Source: Armigeres subalbatus (Eukaryota; Arthropoda; Insecta; Diptera; Culicidae). Taken from it: 64,000 nucleotides of DNA. Positions 24,110-58,847 of the stretch are shown piece after piece. The DNA lies in NCBI RefSeq assembly GCF_024139115.2, contig NC_085141.1, forward strand, positions 372,643,925 to 372,707,924, in the 5' to 3' direction. The position numbers and the translations under genes are program-made. The notes under the pieces are model-generated. The model made no database searches. It had not been told where the DNA came from and saw only the letters and a program-made list of their open reading frames with translations. Positions within the stretch are counted from its first letter, which is position 1; every line of letters begins with the position of its first letter.

Positions 24110-24360
24110 CTGTAAACTCAGATGTAAATATGTACATTATGTGGAAGATTTTGATTTGAAAAATGTATTGGAGGTAATCACTTTCCTTCTATGGACCTCT
24201 AACCCACAACCCTCAGTACGCTAGACTGGTGCTTTTAACCAAGCTACGAAGGACCTCCGTAAGCCTTCGCAATTTAGCGGCTACTAAATGAGCCCGAGAT
24301 TCCCAAATTGGACGAATAGTCGGAACACTCACAATCCATTTGTCATGCTCGCGGCTACAC
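24110..24360 (-). mobile_element. tRNA-related SINE-like repeat, copy A (tRNA part 24185-24252)
   Basis: In reverse complement, 24185-24252 gives CTTCGTAGCTTGGTTAAAAG followed by CCAGTCTAGCGTACTGAGGG, a tRNA-like body with its T-arm decayed. Both flanks match copies B (31353-31424) and C (53919-53991), so the repeat unit is larger than the tRNA. On the plus strand one flank reads TTATGTGGAAGATTTTGATT and the other CAAATTGGACGAATAGTC. A further piece of the same unit is scattered at 24,715-24,845. It is inactive and not a functional tRNA. Confidence 0.65.
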
Positions 24361-24411
24361 ACATTCTTTATCAGCAATAGGTCATTGCGCGCGGCAAACC
24401 TAACCTCACTA

Positions 24412-24643
24412 TTTTGACAGGTACTGGTCCTGTTGTTTACGTTTCGGACTTAGAATTTTTTTTTATCCAAATTAAATCTGCATATTGCACGATGTTGAAG
24501 ACATTCTGTACATTCCGCATTCAAATATTGGTAATTATCGATAAGTTTAGGTAATTATCGATCAGAAAATCCAAAGAATCATAGAAGAATCTCAAAATTA
24601 AAATAAAGTCGTATGTAAACAACAGGACCAGTACCTGTCAAAA
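24412..24643. mobile_element. MITE with 29-bp perfect terminal inverted repeats
   Basis: TTTTGACAGGTACTGGTCC... (24412-24440) is repeated as its exact reverse complement at 24615-24643. The 232-bp element has no coding capacity. The target duplication is not clear by eye. It lies between RpI1 and Mi-2. Confidence 0.8.
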
Positions 24644-24859
24644 GTTGTGTGTGCTATTTGCCAGTCGGTCGTCAAGCTCAGACCCCACTACATTGAGTAT
24701 GCAAGAGCACGCAACTCAAATTCAGTTCAATCAAAGTTGATTGCAATTGCCTATTTTCCGGGTATTGAACCACCCGACTTGGACATTATAATGTTATATA
24801 ATTTACAATGTTCTGAAAACTCAGATGTGAATATGCACATAGACCAATGCAAACTCTAA

Positions 24860-26300
24860 CTTAACCTCACTTATTTTGACAGTTCATAGAGCTTTTTACA
24901 AGGTGTTGGAAGAAAAATCGATAAAGGGAAAATAAAATTCATATTTTTAGTTTAAAATTGCTGTGATCCGAATATTTAAGCGTTATTCTTTGCATTCAGA
25001 ATGAAATCAATGAGGGACCGACTGTTTACTTCGATGACATTTACTTCCAGGGTGCAGCAGCGGTAAAAAGTGTAGACAGCAACCTTCCGTGCACCATGTT
25101 TACGGTACTCGTCACTGAGTAGCGATACCGGCGTTTCTATCTGTTTTGTTAAACCTGTTACTCTACGTTTTGAGATTTTAATAGTTTTCACCATGAGCTC
25201 ATGGAAGAATGGTAGTTGGAAAACGATAAAATGTATGGGAAAATCAGGTATTTCGCAAATTTATGGAAAATGAAGGTGTTTTAGAAGAAAGTAGTGATAA
25301 GGAATGAAGTATGAGGTGAAAAGATTATCTCCTGCACGTAATTTCCACTTATTGGTAGTCTAATAGAGATGAAATTTCGATTTTATTACCATTGGAAAAA
25401 CTCCATCTCTTGCATTATCCGTTTTGACTGGTACCTTATTGCAAAGAACATCTACATGCGAATAAAATGACAAAACAATTTTATCGGAAGCTGCGCCGGA
25501 GGCTAAGTCCCGGAGAAAAAGCTCTGTGAACTGTCAACCTACGTCATCATGCACTGGTTTATTACGTGGAAGATTTTGATTTGAAAAATATATTGGAGCT
25601 AACCAGCAGTTGCGTATGCTCTTGCCTACACTCAGGAAAATCGACACATACTTTATGGCAAAAATCCATGTATTTTGAAATATGCATATCATGTGTCGGC
25701 ACATACCAAATTGCATACAAATTCACACATGGATACGATGACCCACATAGATAGTATGTATGAACGCTCATGTAATGCATGCGGGCGCATGAAATATATG
25801 TGTCAAAATATGGAATGCATTTGGCAACCCCATTGCAAAAATCCATGTGTAAACTCATGAATATAATGCGGAGTTTTTGTGAGTGAACAGCTGCTGGGAA
25901 ATGAATGTTTCAGATTCATATTTAAACTGACAGCCCCGAACGATTTGAATCACTGCTGATTTTACCCTAAGAAGCTTAACTTCGCATCTGCTAAAAATTT
26001 CTTTGACTAGCCCCTCGAATGCCACAGACAGCTGTCTGTCAAAAACAGTTTGACGTTTTTCCTCATTTACTCTTTCTGCTCTCTTCTTTGGTCGATGTGA
26101 AGAGAGAATAAGCGGCAAAAAGGCAAAAACATACCACAGTGCTTCCAGATTTAAGTATATTATCAAATAATATACCTCTTCAGTTTTCTTGGATTTAATT
26201 AAAATACCTGATTAACATTATAATTGAGATATAATTTGATTGTTTTCCAAAGTGTATATGTGAGTATTTCAAATCTTATCATTTTTACAGAGAATATCTG
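24860..26300. other. Intergenic region between RpI1 and Mi-2
   Basis: AT-rich DNA with scattered fragments of the SINE-associated repeat (for example GTGGAAGATTTTGATTTG near 25,566) and repeated GCAAAAATCCATGTRT words near 25,660 and 25,835. No supported gene. Open frames on both strands (such as 25855-26166 minus) show no recognisable similarity. Confidence 0.4.
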
Positions 26301-26629
26301 GTGACAGCCATGCCAATCAATCAAAACACCAAAAAGCATAATTTGATCTCGGTTGCACAATGTTTCGCAACACTTCCGTCCATTGTTGTTCTCGCGAGGC
26401 GGAAGGGAAAAGGCAAAGGCCGCACCAAAACCGCCGCAATCGGACGCCATATTGGAAGATCGTGTAGCTCTTGTTGAAGCAGCGGCCAACCGAGGGTGTG
26501 AAATCCGTGTTGTTCGCGAAAAGTTTGCAAATTGTGCCGGCCAATCGGTCCCGATTCCGACCGGATCCAGTGTTGAAAGTGAGCAAGTGTTTTGGTGCAT
26601 CCGGTGGACGCAAAATTAGGCCGGAAACC
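26301..26629 (+). promoter_or_regulatory. Putative Mi-2 promoter / 5' untranslated region
   Basis: GC content rises here relative to upstream DNA. The element GCCATATTGG at 26446-26455 contains the GCCAT core used by Pho/YY1 factors and also fits a CArG pattern (CCATATTGG). Either reading is unproven. An in-frame stop (TAG 26465-26467) precedes the Mi-2 start and no in-frame ATG lies between them, so the start at 26630 is secure. An out-of-frame ATG at 26359 would open a short upstream frame if transcribed. Confidence 0.4.
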
Positions 26630-50882
<24,253 letters not shown>

Positions 50883-51151
50883 TTCGGTAGCAAAGGGTAG
50901 GGAAAACACATTAACTTTTTATCTTACGATTTTAGTTATACAGCTACTGATATGTATGTGTATTACGTAAGTTTAGTAATTTTAACTCCATCGCGTTCCA
51001 TTGGAAAACCTTCATATTTTTCTAATTTGTGTTTAACTTTTTTTGCTCTGTCCGTAAAAGTTTGAATCAACAATTGAACATATTTGTTTCTGTAAAGAAT
51101 GTTTATTTATATCTGAACACGCGCAACAGAAGTTGCCACTATTATGAAGCT

Positions 51152-51157
51152 AATAAA
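51152..51157 (+). terminator. Candidate Mi-2 polyadenylation signal AATAAA
   Basis: AATAAA lies 270 nt past the Mi-2 stop in AT-rich DNA with no earlier canonical hexamer in between that I see. Other AATAAA-like words occur further right, so the usage is uncertain. Confidence 0.45.
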
Positions 51158-51523
51158 ATAAGCGAAGAGTAAACAACAATTTGTGGGAACATATTTTGTT
51201 TCATCGTAAGATAACTAATTTGAGTGATACAATTTTACAAGCAAAATCAAATTCAACGTAATTGACGATTCAGATTCAAAAATAACTGGATACCAGATAA
51301 TGAAAAAAAAATGAATAAACACATCTTCAGATGACATAAAATTGATTTTCATGAACAGGGATAGAATAAAAGAAAATGCTAATACACTATTACCAAATTA
51401 TTCATCATAGCTAATCCAATACTTTTGCTGGATTGTGAGCGGTTTAATTCCAACTAGCCAATTGATTGTAGGTTGTACGCTCTGTACGATGGTAACTGAC
51501 GACGACGACATCGGTAGGTTACT

Positions 51524-51673
51524 TGACTGCCGTAATCTTGAAAAGTGACGTAACAGCCATTTTACAACATGCATGTTTTCCATTTTTCTGTTAAAGAGCT
51601 CGATGAGTAGTACTCGTTAACACCATTTTTGGAAAATGGCGTATACGTCACTTTTTCAGATTACGGCAGTTGA
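51524..51673. mobile_element. 150-bp foldback MITE at the left edge of the BEL/Pao relic
   Basis: TGACTGCCGTAATCTTGAAA at the left pairs with the right end TTTCAGATTACGGCAGTTGA. The arms share AAGTGACGTA and GCCATTTT inward. The open frame 51636-51875 joins MITE sequence to retroelement sequence and is not a real gene. Confidence 0.75.
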
Positions 51674-53545
51674 ACGATTTTGGTATTTTGATGCTTACGA
51701 CGAAGCAACTGTGCACAAGCAATCATCTGATGATGCATGCGTTGTGCATTTTCTTGAAACGTATCGGCGTGACAAAAACGGTCAATTTTTCGTGCGACTA
51801 CCCTTCAACGAGGCGAAGCGTCAGTTGGGCGATTCCAAAACCATGACTAGAAGAAGGTTTTTGGCCGTCGAGTAGAGGCTGGATAAGGATCCCGATTTGA
51901 AACGGCAATACGTTGAATTTATGCACGACTTGCTGCTTAGAAGGAGGCTTTCTAGAAGCGTAGAAGGATGCTTCCAATTCTCTTACAACGATGCAACTGA
52001 GCTTTTCAAAAAAAACCTCCATGTCTCTCTATTTTTTAAGATCTGTTCATTCGTCGTTCTGTCCTTTTGATCTTCAGCCCTTCATTCACTGTGGTAACTG
52101 TGGAGAGAAGAATTAAATAGCACGAGTACGAAGAGTTGGGGCATATGGTCAAAATAAATTCGAAACAATGTGAAGATCCGACTAAAGCATTTTATTTGCC
52201 TCATCATTGCGTGCTAAAGCCAACCAGCTCAACTACAAAACTTCGTGTTGTATTCGACGGTTCGGCAGAACCGTCGACTGAAGTGTCTGTCAACCAAACA
52301 CAAATGTTTGGTCCTACGGTGCAGAACGATTTTGTGTCCATTCACTTGAAGTTCCGAACGTTCATGTTTGCAATCAGCGCAAATATTCCGAAAATTTACC
52401 GGCAGGTGCAGATGGATGACGACTTTTTACGGATTTTCTGGAGAAGCAACCGTGACGAACCACTGAAGGTATATTCTTTGAAAATGGTCACGTACGGACT
52501 TGCGTCTTCGCCATTTTTGGCTACGATGGCATTGAGGCAACTCGCGGAAGAAGACCGTTATCCTCTTGCTGCTAAAGCTGTGAAGAAATTCTTCTACTTA
52601 AACGATATGCTTGCGGAAGCAGCAACTTTGGATGAAGCTTTGGAACTACTGCGACAGATAACCGGTATGCTTACTGCCGTTGGCTTCGGCAGTGTGTGTT
52701 GTTCGAATTTGAATGAATTGCTGGAGCTGGTACCAGTTGAAAAGCGAGAAAGGCTGGTTACGATCGATGATGCGGCTATCAACTGTTTGATGAAAACGCT
52801 TGGAATTGCCTGGAACGGATGTGTTCATGTTTCGACTTGCAGAACCATCACCGTCTTCACGCTTGACAAAGCGACAGATTTTGAGTGAAATTTCCAGAAT
52901 CTTCGACCCGCTGGGGTTTCTTGTTCCCGTGCTAACAGCAGCGAAATTGTTTATGAGGGAATTATGGCTTCTTGAACTACATTTAGGTTTATAATTGCCG
53001 CAGGATTTGGTGGTTCTTTGGAAGTATTTCCGAGCACGACCACAGTCATTGAACGGATTGCAGATTCCTCGTTGCGTGCTGAGTCAGGATTGCATTAGTG
53101 TCGAATTGCATGGATTCGCTGATGCGTCCGATTTGGCATATGGTGCTTGTTTCTATACTCGATCTGCATTAGTGCTGAAATGAAATTAGTCTGTTAAGAA
53201 TATTACCAAAGAAGCAAGGAACGAAAAAGGAAATTACAACACCACGTGGGGAGCTACAGGCGGCTCTTCTGTCATCTCGTCTTGTTGTTAAGTTGGTCGA
53301 CGCAATGGAAATACAGTTCGAATCTGCTGTACTATGGAGCGATTCTCAGATAGTACTCTGATGGATCAAGAAATCGCCAGCTTTACATTAGGAATCGACT
53401 GAAGGAGATCCAGATGCTGACCAACCAGTTTGAGTGGCGATATATTTCAACGAAGCTGAACCCTGCCGATCTTATTTCTAGAGGCGTTCAACCGAATCAA
53501 CTGCAAGGACATCGAATTTGGTGAAATCTTGAAGCGAAGGAATTT
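51674..53545 (+). pseudogene. BEL/Pao-type LTR retrotransposon pol relic
   Basis: Pieces follow the order of a BEL/Pao pol. A pre-RT segment carries FVRLPFNEAKRQLG (near 51,800). The RT frame (52136-52888) has LRVVFDGSAEPS, PKIYRQVQMDDDFLRIFW and YGLASSPFLATMALRQL. Then come ISRIFDPLGFLVP (near 52,900), an RNase H start GFADASDLAYGACFY (near 53,120) and VLWSDSQIVL (near 53,335). The catalytic YxDD is YLND, with Asn encoded at 52601-52603 in place of the first Asp. In-frame stops (for example 51873-51875, 52992-52994) and frame changes break it. No LTRs or integrase were found adjacent, so it is a dead internal fragment. Confidence 0.88.
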
Positions 53546-53595
53546 CCAAATTGATACACGATCACCGGTTCCGTAGGTAACTCTTCCAGAGTTAT

Positions 53596-53692
53596 GGGTT
53601 AAACACAATTGATACGTTTGCGTGCGTTTTGACAGTTTCTCCATGGGGAAAACTGTCAAAACGCATGCAAACGTATCCATTGTGTTTGGCCC
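53596..53692. repeat. Second copy of the CCATGG-centred palindrome
   Basis: It is centred on CCATGG at 53641-53646 and carries the same core arm (GATACGTTTGCGTGCGTT, TTTGACAG) as the palindrome at 18037-18134. One arm has a 1-nt bulge. The outer arm here reads AAACACAAT and pairs with ATTGTGTTT, where the other copy has GAGCAGAAT pairing with ATTCTGCTC. The ends GTTAA and CTTTAC match the first copy. Confidence 0.85.
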
Positions 53693-53764
53693 TTTACGAG
53701 TAGTATCCCTTTTCACATCGACCGAAATTCGTGATTCGTTTCACTGACTAGATTCGGAATGTCA

Positions 53765-54075
53765 AAACTCAGTTCAATCTAAGTTAATTGCCTATTTCCG
53801 GGGATTAAACAAGTCGGGTGGTCGGACGTTAATTTACAATGTTATGAAAACTCATATGTGAATATGTACGTTATGTGGAAGATATTGATTTGGAAAATGT
53901 ATTGGAGGTAACCACTTTCCTTTCGATGGGACTCAAACCCATGACCCTACAGTACGCTAGACTGGTGCTTTAACCAACTAAGCTACGAAGGAACTCCGTC
54001 GGCCTTCGCAACCTAGCGGCTACTGAACGAGCTCGAGATTCCCAAATTGGACGCATAGTCAAATCATTCTTGAGT
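53765..54075 (-). mobile_element. tRNA-related SINE-like repeat, copy C (tRNA part 53919-53991)
   Basis: In reverse complement the A box TAGCTTAGTTGG is intact and the B box has one change (GGTTTGAGTCC). The loop reads CTAGCGT between imperfect stems. Both flanks match copy B, including TTGCCTATTTCCGGGGATTA and CAAATTGGACGCATAGTC on the plus strand. Confidence 0.75.
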
Positions 54076-54485
54076 GTGTAAAAAGCGGAAATACATCAGT
54101 TCAAATTCAGAAGCTCACGTTTGCGGTTGAGTTTTTATTTAGCTTACGTTGAGCCCTTCGATTTATACAGTCCACTTGACTCTTGGAGCTGTACAAATAT
54201 CAATTTATTAGATTTAATCAGAATCAGGAGATTTGAAATAAGATTTTCTTTCCTGTAAGTAGTGATTTGAGAACTGCAACCAAAAACTCCAAAGCACTTT
54301 CTTCCGCCGCAAGAATATCCACAAGGCCGCATGGAAATCATCAAGAAAGGGAAAACTAAATCGACCACGTTCTAATCGACGGTAAATTCTTCTCCGACAT
54401 CACGAACGTCCGCACTTACCGCAGTGCGAATATTGAATCCGGCCACTACCTACCTACCGTTGCAGTATGCCTGCTCTCAACACGC

Positions 54486-54730
54486 ATTTCATTCATTTAT
54501 TTAGTTAACATCTAAACAGATAACACTGAATCACCAATTTGACGCCACAATGCACGGTTCGAGGCCGCATCTCTCCATCCTCGGATACGCCCCACGCTCG
54601 CCAAGTCGTTTTGCACCTGGTCTGCCCATCTCGCTCGCTGCGCTCCACGCCGTCTCGTACCTACCGGATCGGAAGCGAACACCATCTTTGCAGGGTTGCT
54701 GTCCGGCATTCTTGCAACATGTCCTGCCCA
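54486..54730 (-). mobile_element. 5'-truncated LINE tail with 11-bp duplication
   Basis: This 245-bp minus-strand insert is the 3' end of the same LINE family as 41,511-44,530 and ends at the ATTTATTTAGTTAACATCTA tail. TCTCAACACGC duplicates flank it (54475-54485 and 54731-54741). It splits the host LINE at the end of its endonuclease, and host similarity resumes directly after the second duplicate. Confidence 0.88.
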
Positions 54731-55139
54731 TCTCAACACGCGTCGAAGCCGAATACCGCGGCTCAACATTGGGCGGCTACAAGACGGTAGACTATAGCCC
54801 AAGACTACGCGCAGCAGCTGGAAGTGGCACTCTCTTGAAGATGGAGAGATATCCGATCCGCCATTGGAAACACCGCTGTACTATGCACGGTGCCCCAAAT
54901 GAAAGAAACGACTGGCATGACGGCGAATGTGAGCAATTAGTGGAAGAGAAGACTGAAGCATGGGCGAGATTGCTGCAACATCGCACGACGGCGAACGAGT
55001 CACGATACAAATAGGCTCGGAACAGACAAAACTCGATTTTTCGGAGGAAAAAGCGCCAGCAGAAAGATCGAGAATGTGTAGAGCAAATGTACTGCAAATG
55101 TACTAAATCATGAAAGTTCTATGAGAAGTTTAACCGTTC

Positions 55140-55380
55140 ACGTAAACTAATAAAAATCCACACATTTTTATTGGCAAAAATCTAAAGAAATTTTAAAAAT
55201 AAATTTTATGTGTGCGTTAATAATCACCCGCTATAGGAGAATCCACATAAAGGTTATTAATTAATAACGGTTATGTGTGTTTCCACATATATGCTATGCG
55301 AATTCACATAGCCATTATCTGGGAAATGCTATAGTCAAAATTTATGTGTGCCACACATAATGGATATGATTGGATTTTTG
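55140..55380. mobile_element. AT-rich insert with ACACATAA-type inverted words
   Basis: LINE similarity stops at about 55,135 and resumes at about 55,385. Between are AAAAATCCACACAT at the left and TGGATTTTTGTCAGTG at the right, with many CACATAA/TTATGTG words on both strands. I infer a small foldback MITE with diverged arms. The exact ends are uncertain. Confidence 0.5.
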
Positions 55381-55556
55381 TCAGTGTAAGGACCACGTGC
55401 CACAGTCCGATATGTGTAAGGACATAAAGGATAACCTTCTTACGAATGAACGTGAGGTGATCCAAAGGTGGCGGCAGCACTACGAAGAGCATCTGAATGG
55501 TGATGTGGCAGACAACAGTGGCGGTATGGTAATAAACCTGGGTGCACGCGCGCAGG

Positions 55557-56845
55557 ACAGGTGTCCTACGAAAGGCTGAAACACAAAAGGCTGAACTCAA
55601 AAGGCTGAAATCCTGAAAGACTGAAACGTATCGAAAGGCTAGAAATTGATGGGATGAAATGAATCCCAACCATAAGATATGTTGTACCAACTATGTTGAG
55701 TGGTTGGATAGTGAATAATTGATAAAGAATAGAGAATAATGAATAAAGAAAAATAAAAAAATAATAAAGAATAAAGAATGAAGAATAAAGAATACAGAAT
55801 ACAGAATACAGAATAAAGAATAAATAATAAAAAAGAATAAAGAATAAAGAATACGGAATACAGAATACAGAATAAAGAATAAAGAATAAAAAAGAATAAA
55901 GAATAAATCATAAAGAATAAAGAATAAAGAATAAAGTATGAAGAATAAAAAATAAAAATTTCACAGAGATGAAGGAAGGAGGAAAGAAGAAGAAAGAAGA
56001 TGGAAGAAGAGAGAAAGAAGACGGAAGAAGGGAGAAGAAAAAAGATGAAAGATTGAAGAAAGAACATAGAATAAGGAAGAACGAAAAAGTAAGATAAATA
56101 TGAAAGAAGAAATAATGATGATGCAACAAGAAACAAGGAAAAAGGAAGGATAAAGATGGAAGAATGAAGAAAGAAGAAAGAAGAAGGAACAAGAATGAAG
56201 AAAAAAGAAAGAAGAAGAAAACTGGAGTAGGAAGAAAGAAGGAAGAATAAAAAAGGAAAAAGAAGAAGAAAGAAGAGAGAAGAATAAAGAAAAAAAATAG
56301 AAAGCAATCTAGCAAGAATCAAAAACTAAATACAAGAACCGAGAACAATTAAGTCTTGTTCCCTTCTATGTTACCGCCATCATGAGTGACAATGGTTCTG
56401 GGGGTGCGAATGGGTCATCGCTCTCAAGTCGGACGTCTGAGGTCGTAGAGAAAAATCGTTCAAAAAGGTCTCTTATTTTTTAGTCTTCTTACCCTCAGAT
56501 ATATTCAATGCATTCTACAAGCATTCATTCAGTGACCCATTCTCACCCCCATTTGACCCATTGTAACCCCCGACGACAGTACCTCAAAATTTTATGAGCT
56601 GTATAGACTACAAAATAAGAATTCCGTATAAAAATTGAAAGACAACAAGAAGTCACAAGAAGGTTGCGGATCATTTTAGTTTGTGTTAACGTCAAATGTA
56701 AATTCTTCCACTAATATTGGTTTCTCACGATTTTTCAGCCTTTCGAGTTTCAGCCTTTTGTTATTTCAGCCTTATGTGAGATTTTTTACTTTTCAGCCTT
56801 TCGTGTTCAGCCTTATGTGATTCAGCCTTTCGTGGAAGACCCCGC
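55557..56845. mobile_element. 1.3-kb foldback element with AAAGGCTGAA subterminal repeats
   Basis: The left part carries four to five copies of AAAGGCTGAA (55,573-55,650) beginning CCTACGAAAGGCTGAAACAC. The right part carries five to six copies of TTCAGCCTTTCG or TTCAGCCTTATG (56,738-56,840) ending TTCAGCCTTTCGTGGAAGAC. The two sets are reverse complements. The centre holds a long homopurine tract. No coding frame is credible. It interrupts the LINE relic between its pre-RT and RT parts. Confidence 0.7.
55735..56335. repeat. About 600-bp homopurine tract (GAATAAA, then GAAGAAA types)
   Basis: The first half is mostly (GAATAAA)n with GAATACA variants. From about 55,975 it becomes GAAGAAAGAAG-type, almost free of C and T. 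The minus-strand open frames of 227 and 135 codons here encode runs of Phe, Leu, Ser and Tyr and are composition artefacts. Confidence 0.85.
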
Positions 56846-57454
56846 AGGGCATACGTTTTCTGGCTCCGGATTAATTGACTTCAAAGCCGCATATGGTACA
56901 ATCGATCGGGATCAGCTAACGTACGAAAAAAGGATTTCCGGATAAACTAATACGGTTGATCAAGACGACGATGGATCGGGTCTTGTGCGTAGTTCGAGTT
57001 TCAGGGGCATTATCGAGTGTCTTCGAAACGCGCAAAGGGTTACGGCAAGGAGATGCTATTCAACATCACTTTGGAGGTAGTAATACGAAGGACAGGGATT
57101 GCCACGAGGGGTACGACAACATAGACATTATGGCACGTAACTTTGAAAAGATGGAGGAAGTCTAAACGGATTGGACTAGTCATCAACACGTCGAAGACGA
57201 AGTACATGATAGGAAGAGGCTCAAGAGAGGACAACGTAAGCCACCCACCACGAGATTGTATTGGTGGTGACGTAATCGAGGTAGTTGAAGAGTTGGTGTA
57301 CGTGGGCTCACTGGTGACCTTCGATAACGATACCAGCCGAGAAATTCGGAGACGCATCATGGCAGGAAATCGTATGTACTTTGGACACCGCAAAACGCTC
57401 CGATCGATTAGAGTTCGACGCCGTACCAAACTGACTATCTACAAAATGTCTCCA

Positions 57455-58845
57455 CGCCTCAAGAAAAAATCACGCCTAGAATTTTTCATTATTCACGCTA
57501 ATGATAAACTGTTTTACTTTAATACTCGTCCAGCTTGAGGCGCTACTATTCATTAATCCCCTTCAACTACCAAGCGTTGAATATTGAAACGCAACGATCT
57601 GATGTTTCGTGAACTCGTGACACTGAATAGTGGATAGTCACGATCGTATTTTCAAAATTACAAAGTAGAAGTTCGATTTTGTATTCCCCAGACTGTAGTG
57701 AAATGACTGTAATCCAACCAATCGCAACGGGTTAAATCTTTAAGACGGGTGCGCGCAAATAAACAAACGTCACAGGCAAGCTGTGGAGACAGATTAAACC
57801 GAACAGAAAGCTTATCTCGCTGGAAATATGATGACGAATGAAAATAACTTTATTGGCGAACGAGTGGAGCACTACTATCTTATAACGCTTTGCATTGGCG
57901 TCAGTCCGGTTTGCAGATTCGTTGTTATTGTTTACTTATAGGCCACTAGTCAATGGGATAATCAGCTCAGATTATTTAACTTATTAACCAAGGTCTGAAA
58001 CATGCGTGATCATACGTTGTAAATAATCTTCATTTTCAATATTTTAAATATCATCATACAAATAAATTAACTCACCAACGTTTTTGGTTAGATACATCAT
58101 AGATTTTGAATGTAACGGTCGACCATATTCAAACTGAAAATCACTGTATTGAAAGTTGGTTAATGTTTTTCTTATAGTGATATTTGTCGAGATGAGTTGA
58201 TTGATACATAATACTATGGACCTCTGAGACTCCTATATAAACCTATATAAAACACCTCAAGCTAACAGTCAATGGCAATGTGGTCACTGCCTTGATAAAA
58301 GAATTCAAATCTAGCAAAAAGCAATACCTCGATGTCAAAATAAAAAAGTAAAGAGAATAAAAAAGTTTCTTTGGTTGAAATTTGTCCAATAGCAAGCATA
58401 CTGAACAGTACCATCTTGCTAATCTTTCGTTATGATGGAAAATTCCACCGAATTAGAAAAGACGATTAGGCAGGTAATTGGCGTTTATTGGCGGTGATGA
58501 TGTATTACCTACTTGTGAATTTCCATTCCGTTCCAATCCGTCTCTAGTAATTTTCCATTCCATGTTTCAATTTTCGAGGGCACACACCGTTGTGAGAGAT
58601 ACAACATAAACGAAAAAATACGCTTTTACCAGAGCCGTAGCGTGGACTCCCGGCGCCCTTGGCGAAATGTTTTTTGAGCGCCCCTCTCTTACCAAGGAAA
58701 TATGTGCAATATTTCACAATCCAATAACATTTTAAATCCCACCTTAAAGTTTTACAAATTTGTATTAACGAGATTTTGTTAACTTTTTTTGCTCATCTTG
58801 TAGAACAGTAATATTAAAAAGTTTAGTGGATCGAAGATGCTTCAT
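57455..58845. other. Intergenic DNA, nothing identified
   Basis: There is no gene, tandem array or foldback that I can support. The phrase CCCGGCGCCCTTGGCG at 58,648 recurs as GGCGCCCTTGGCGG at 61,803, indicating a dispersed repeat. Confidence 0.4.
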
Positions 58846-58847
58846 AT

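Larger units (their letters stand above)
54268..57450 (+). pseudogene. LINE relic split by several younger insertions
   Basis: Discontinuous plus-strand LINE sequence carries the endonuclease end (IDHVLIDGKFFSDITNVRT, near 54,370-54,430), linker (NDWHDGECEQLVEEKTEAWA near 54,905; RRKKRQQK near 55,045), the pre-RT segment RWRQHYEEHLNGD (near 55,470), then LIDFKAAYGTIDR (near 56,875), RKGLRQGD and NTSKTKYMIGRGS (near 57,185). The catalytic FADD block is deleted. Interruptions are a minus-strand LINE tail (54,486-54,730), a small AT-rich insert (about 55,140-55,380) and a foldback (about 55,557-56,845). The family is close to that at 15,846-16,936. Confidence 0.75.

Noticed and set aside
26471..26629. 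N-terminal extension of Mi-2 upstream of 26630
   Set aside because: The frame is open back to a stop at 26465, but there is no in-frame ATG before 26630, and the MASDEE start fits the family.
51636..51875. An intact small gene of 79 codons
   Set aside because: It joins the right arm of a MITE to the start of a BEL/Pao pol fragment.
55639..56322. Minus-strand open frame of 227 codons rich in Phe, Leu, Ser and Tyr
   Set aside because: It is the complement of the homopurine tract. Lack of stop codons follows from composition, and the peptide has no real complexity.
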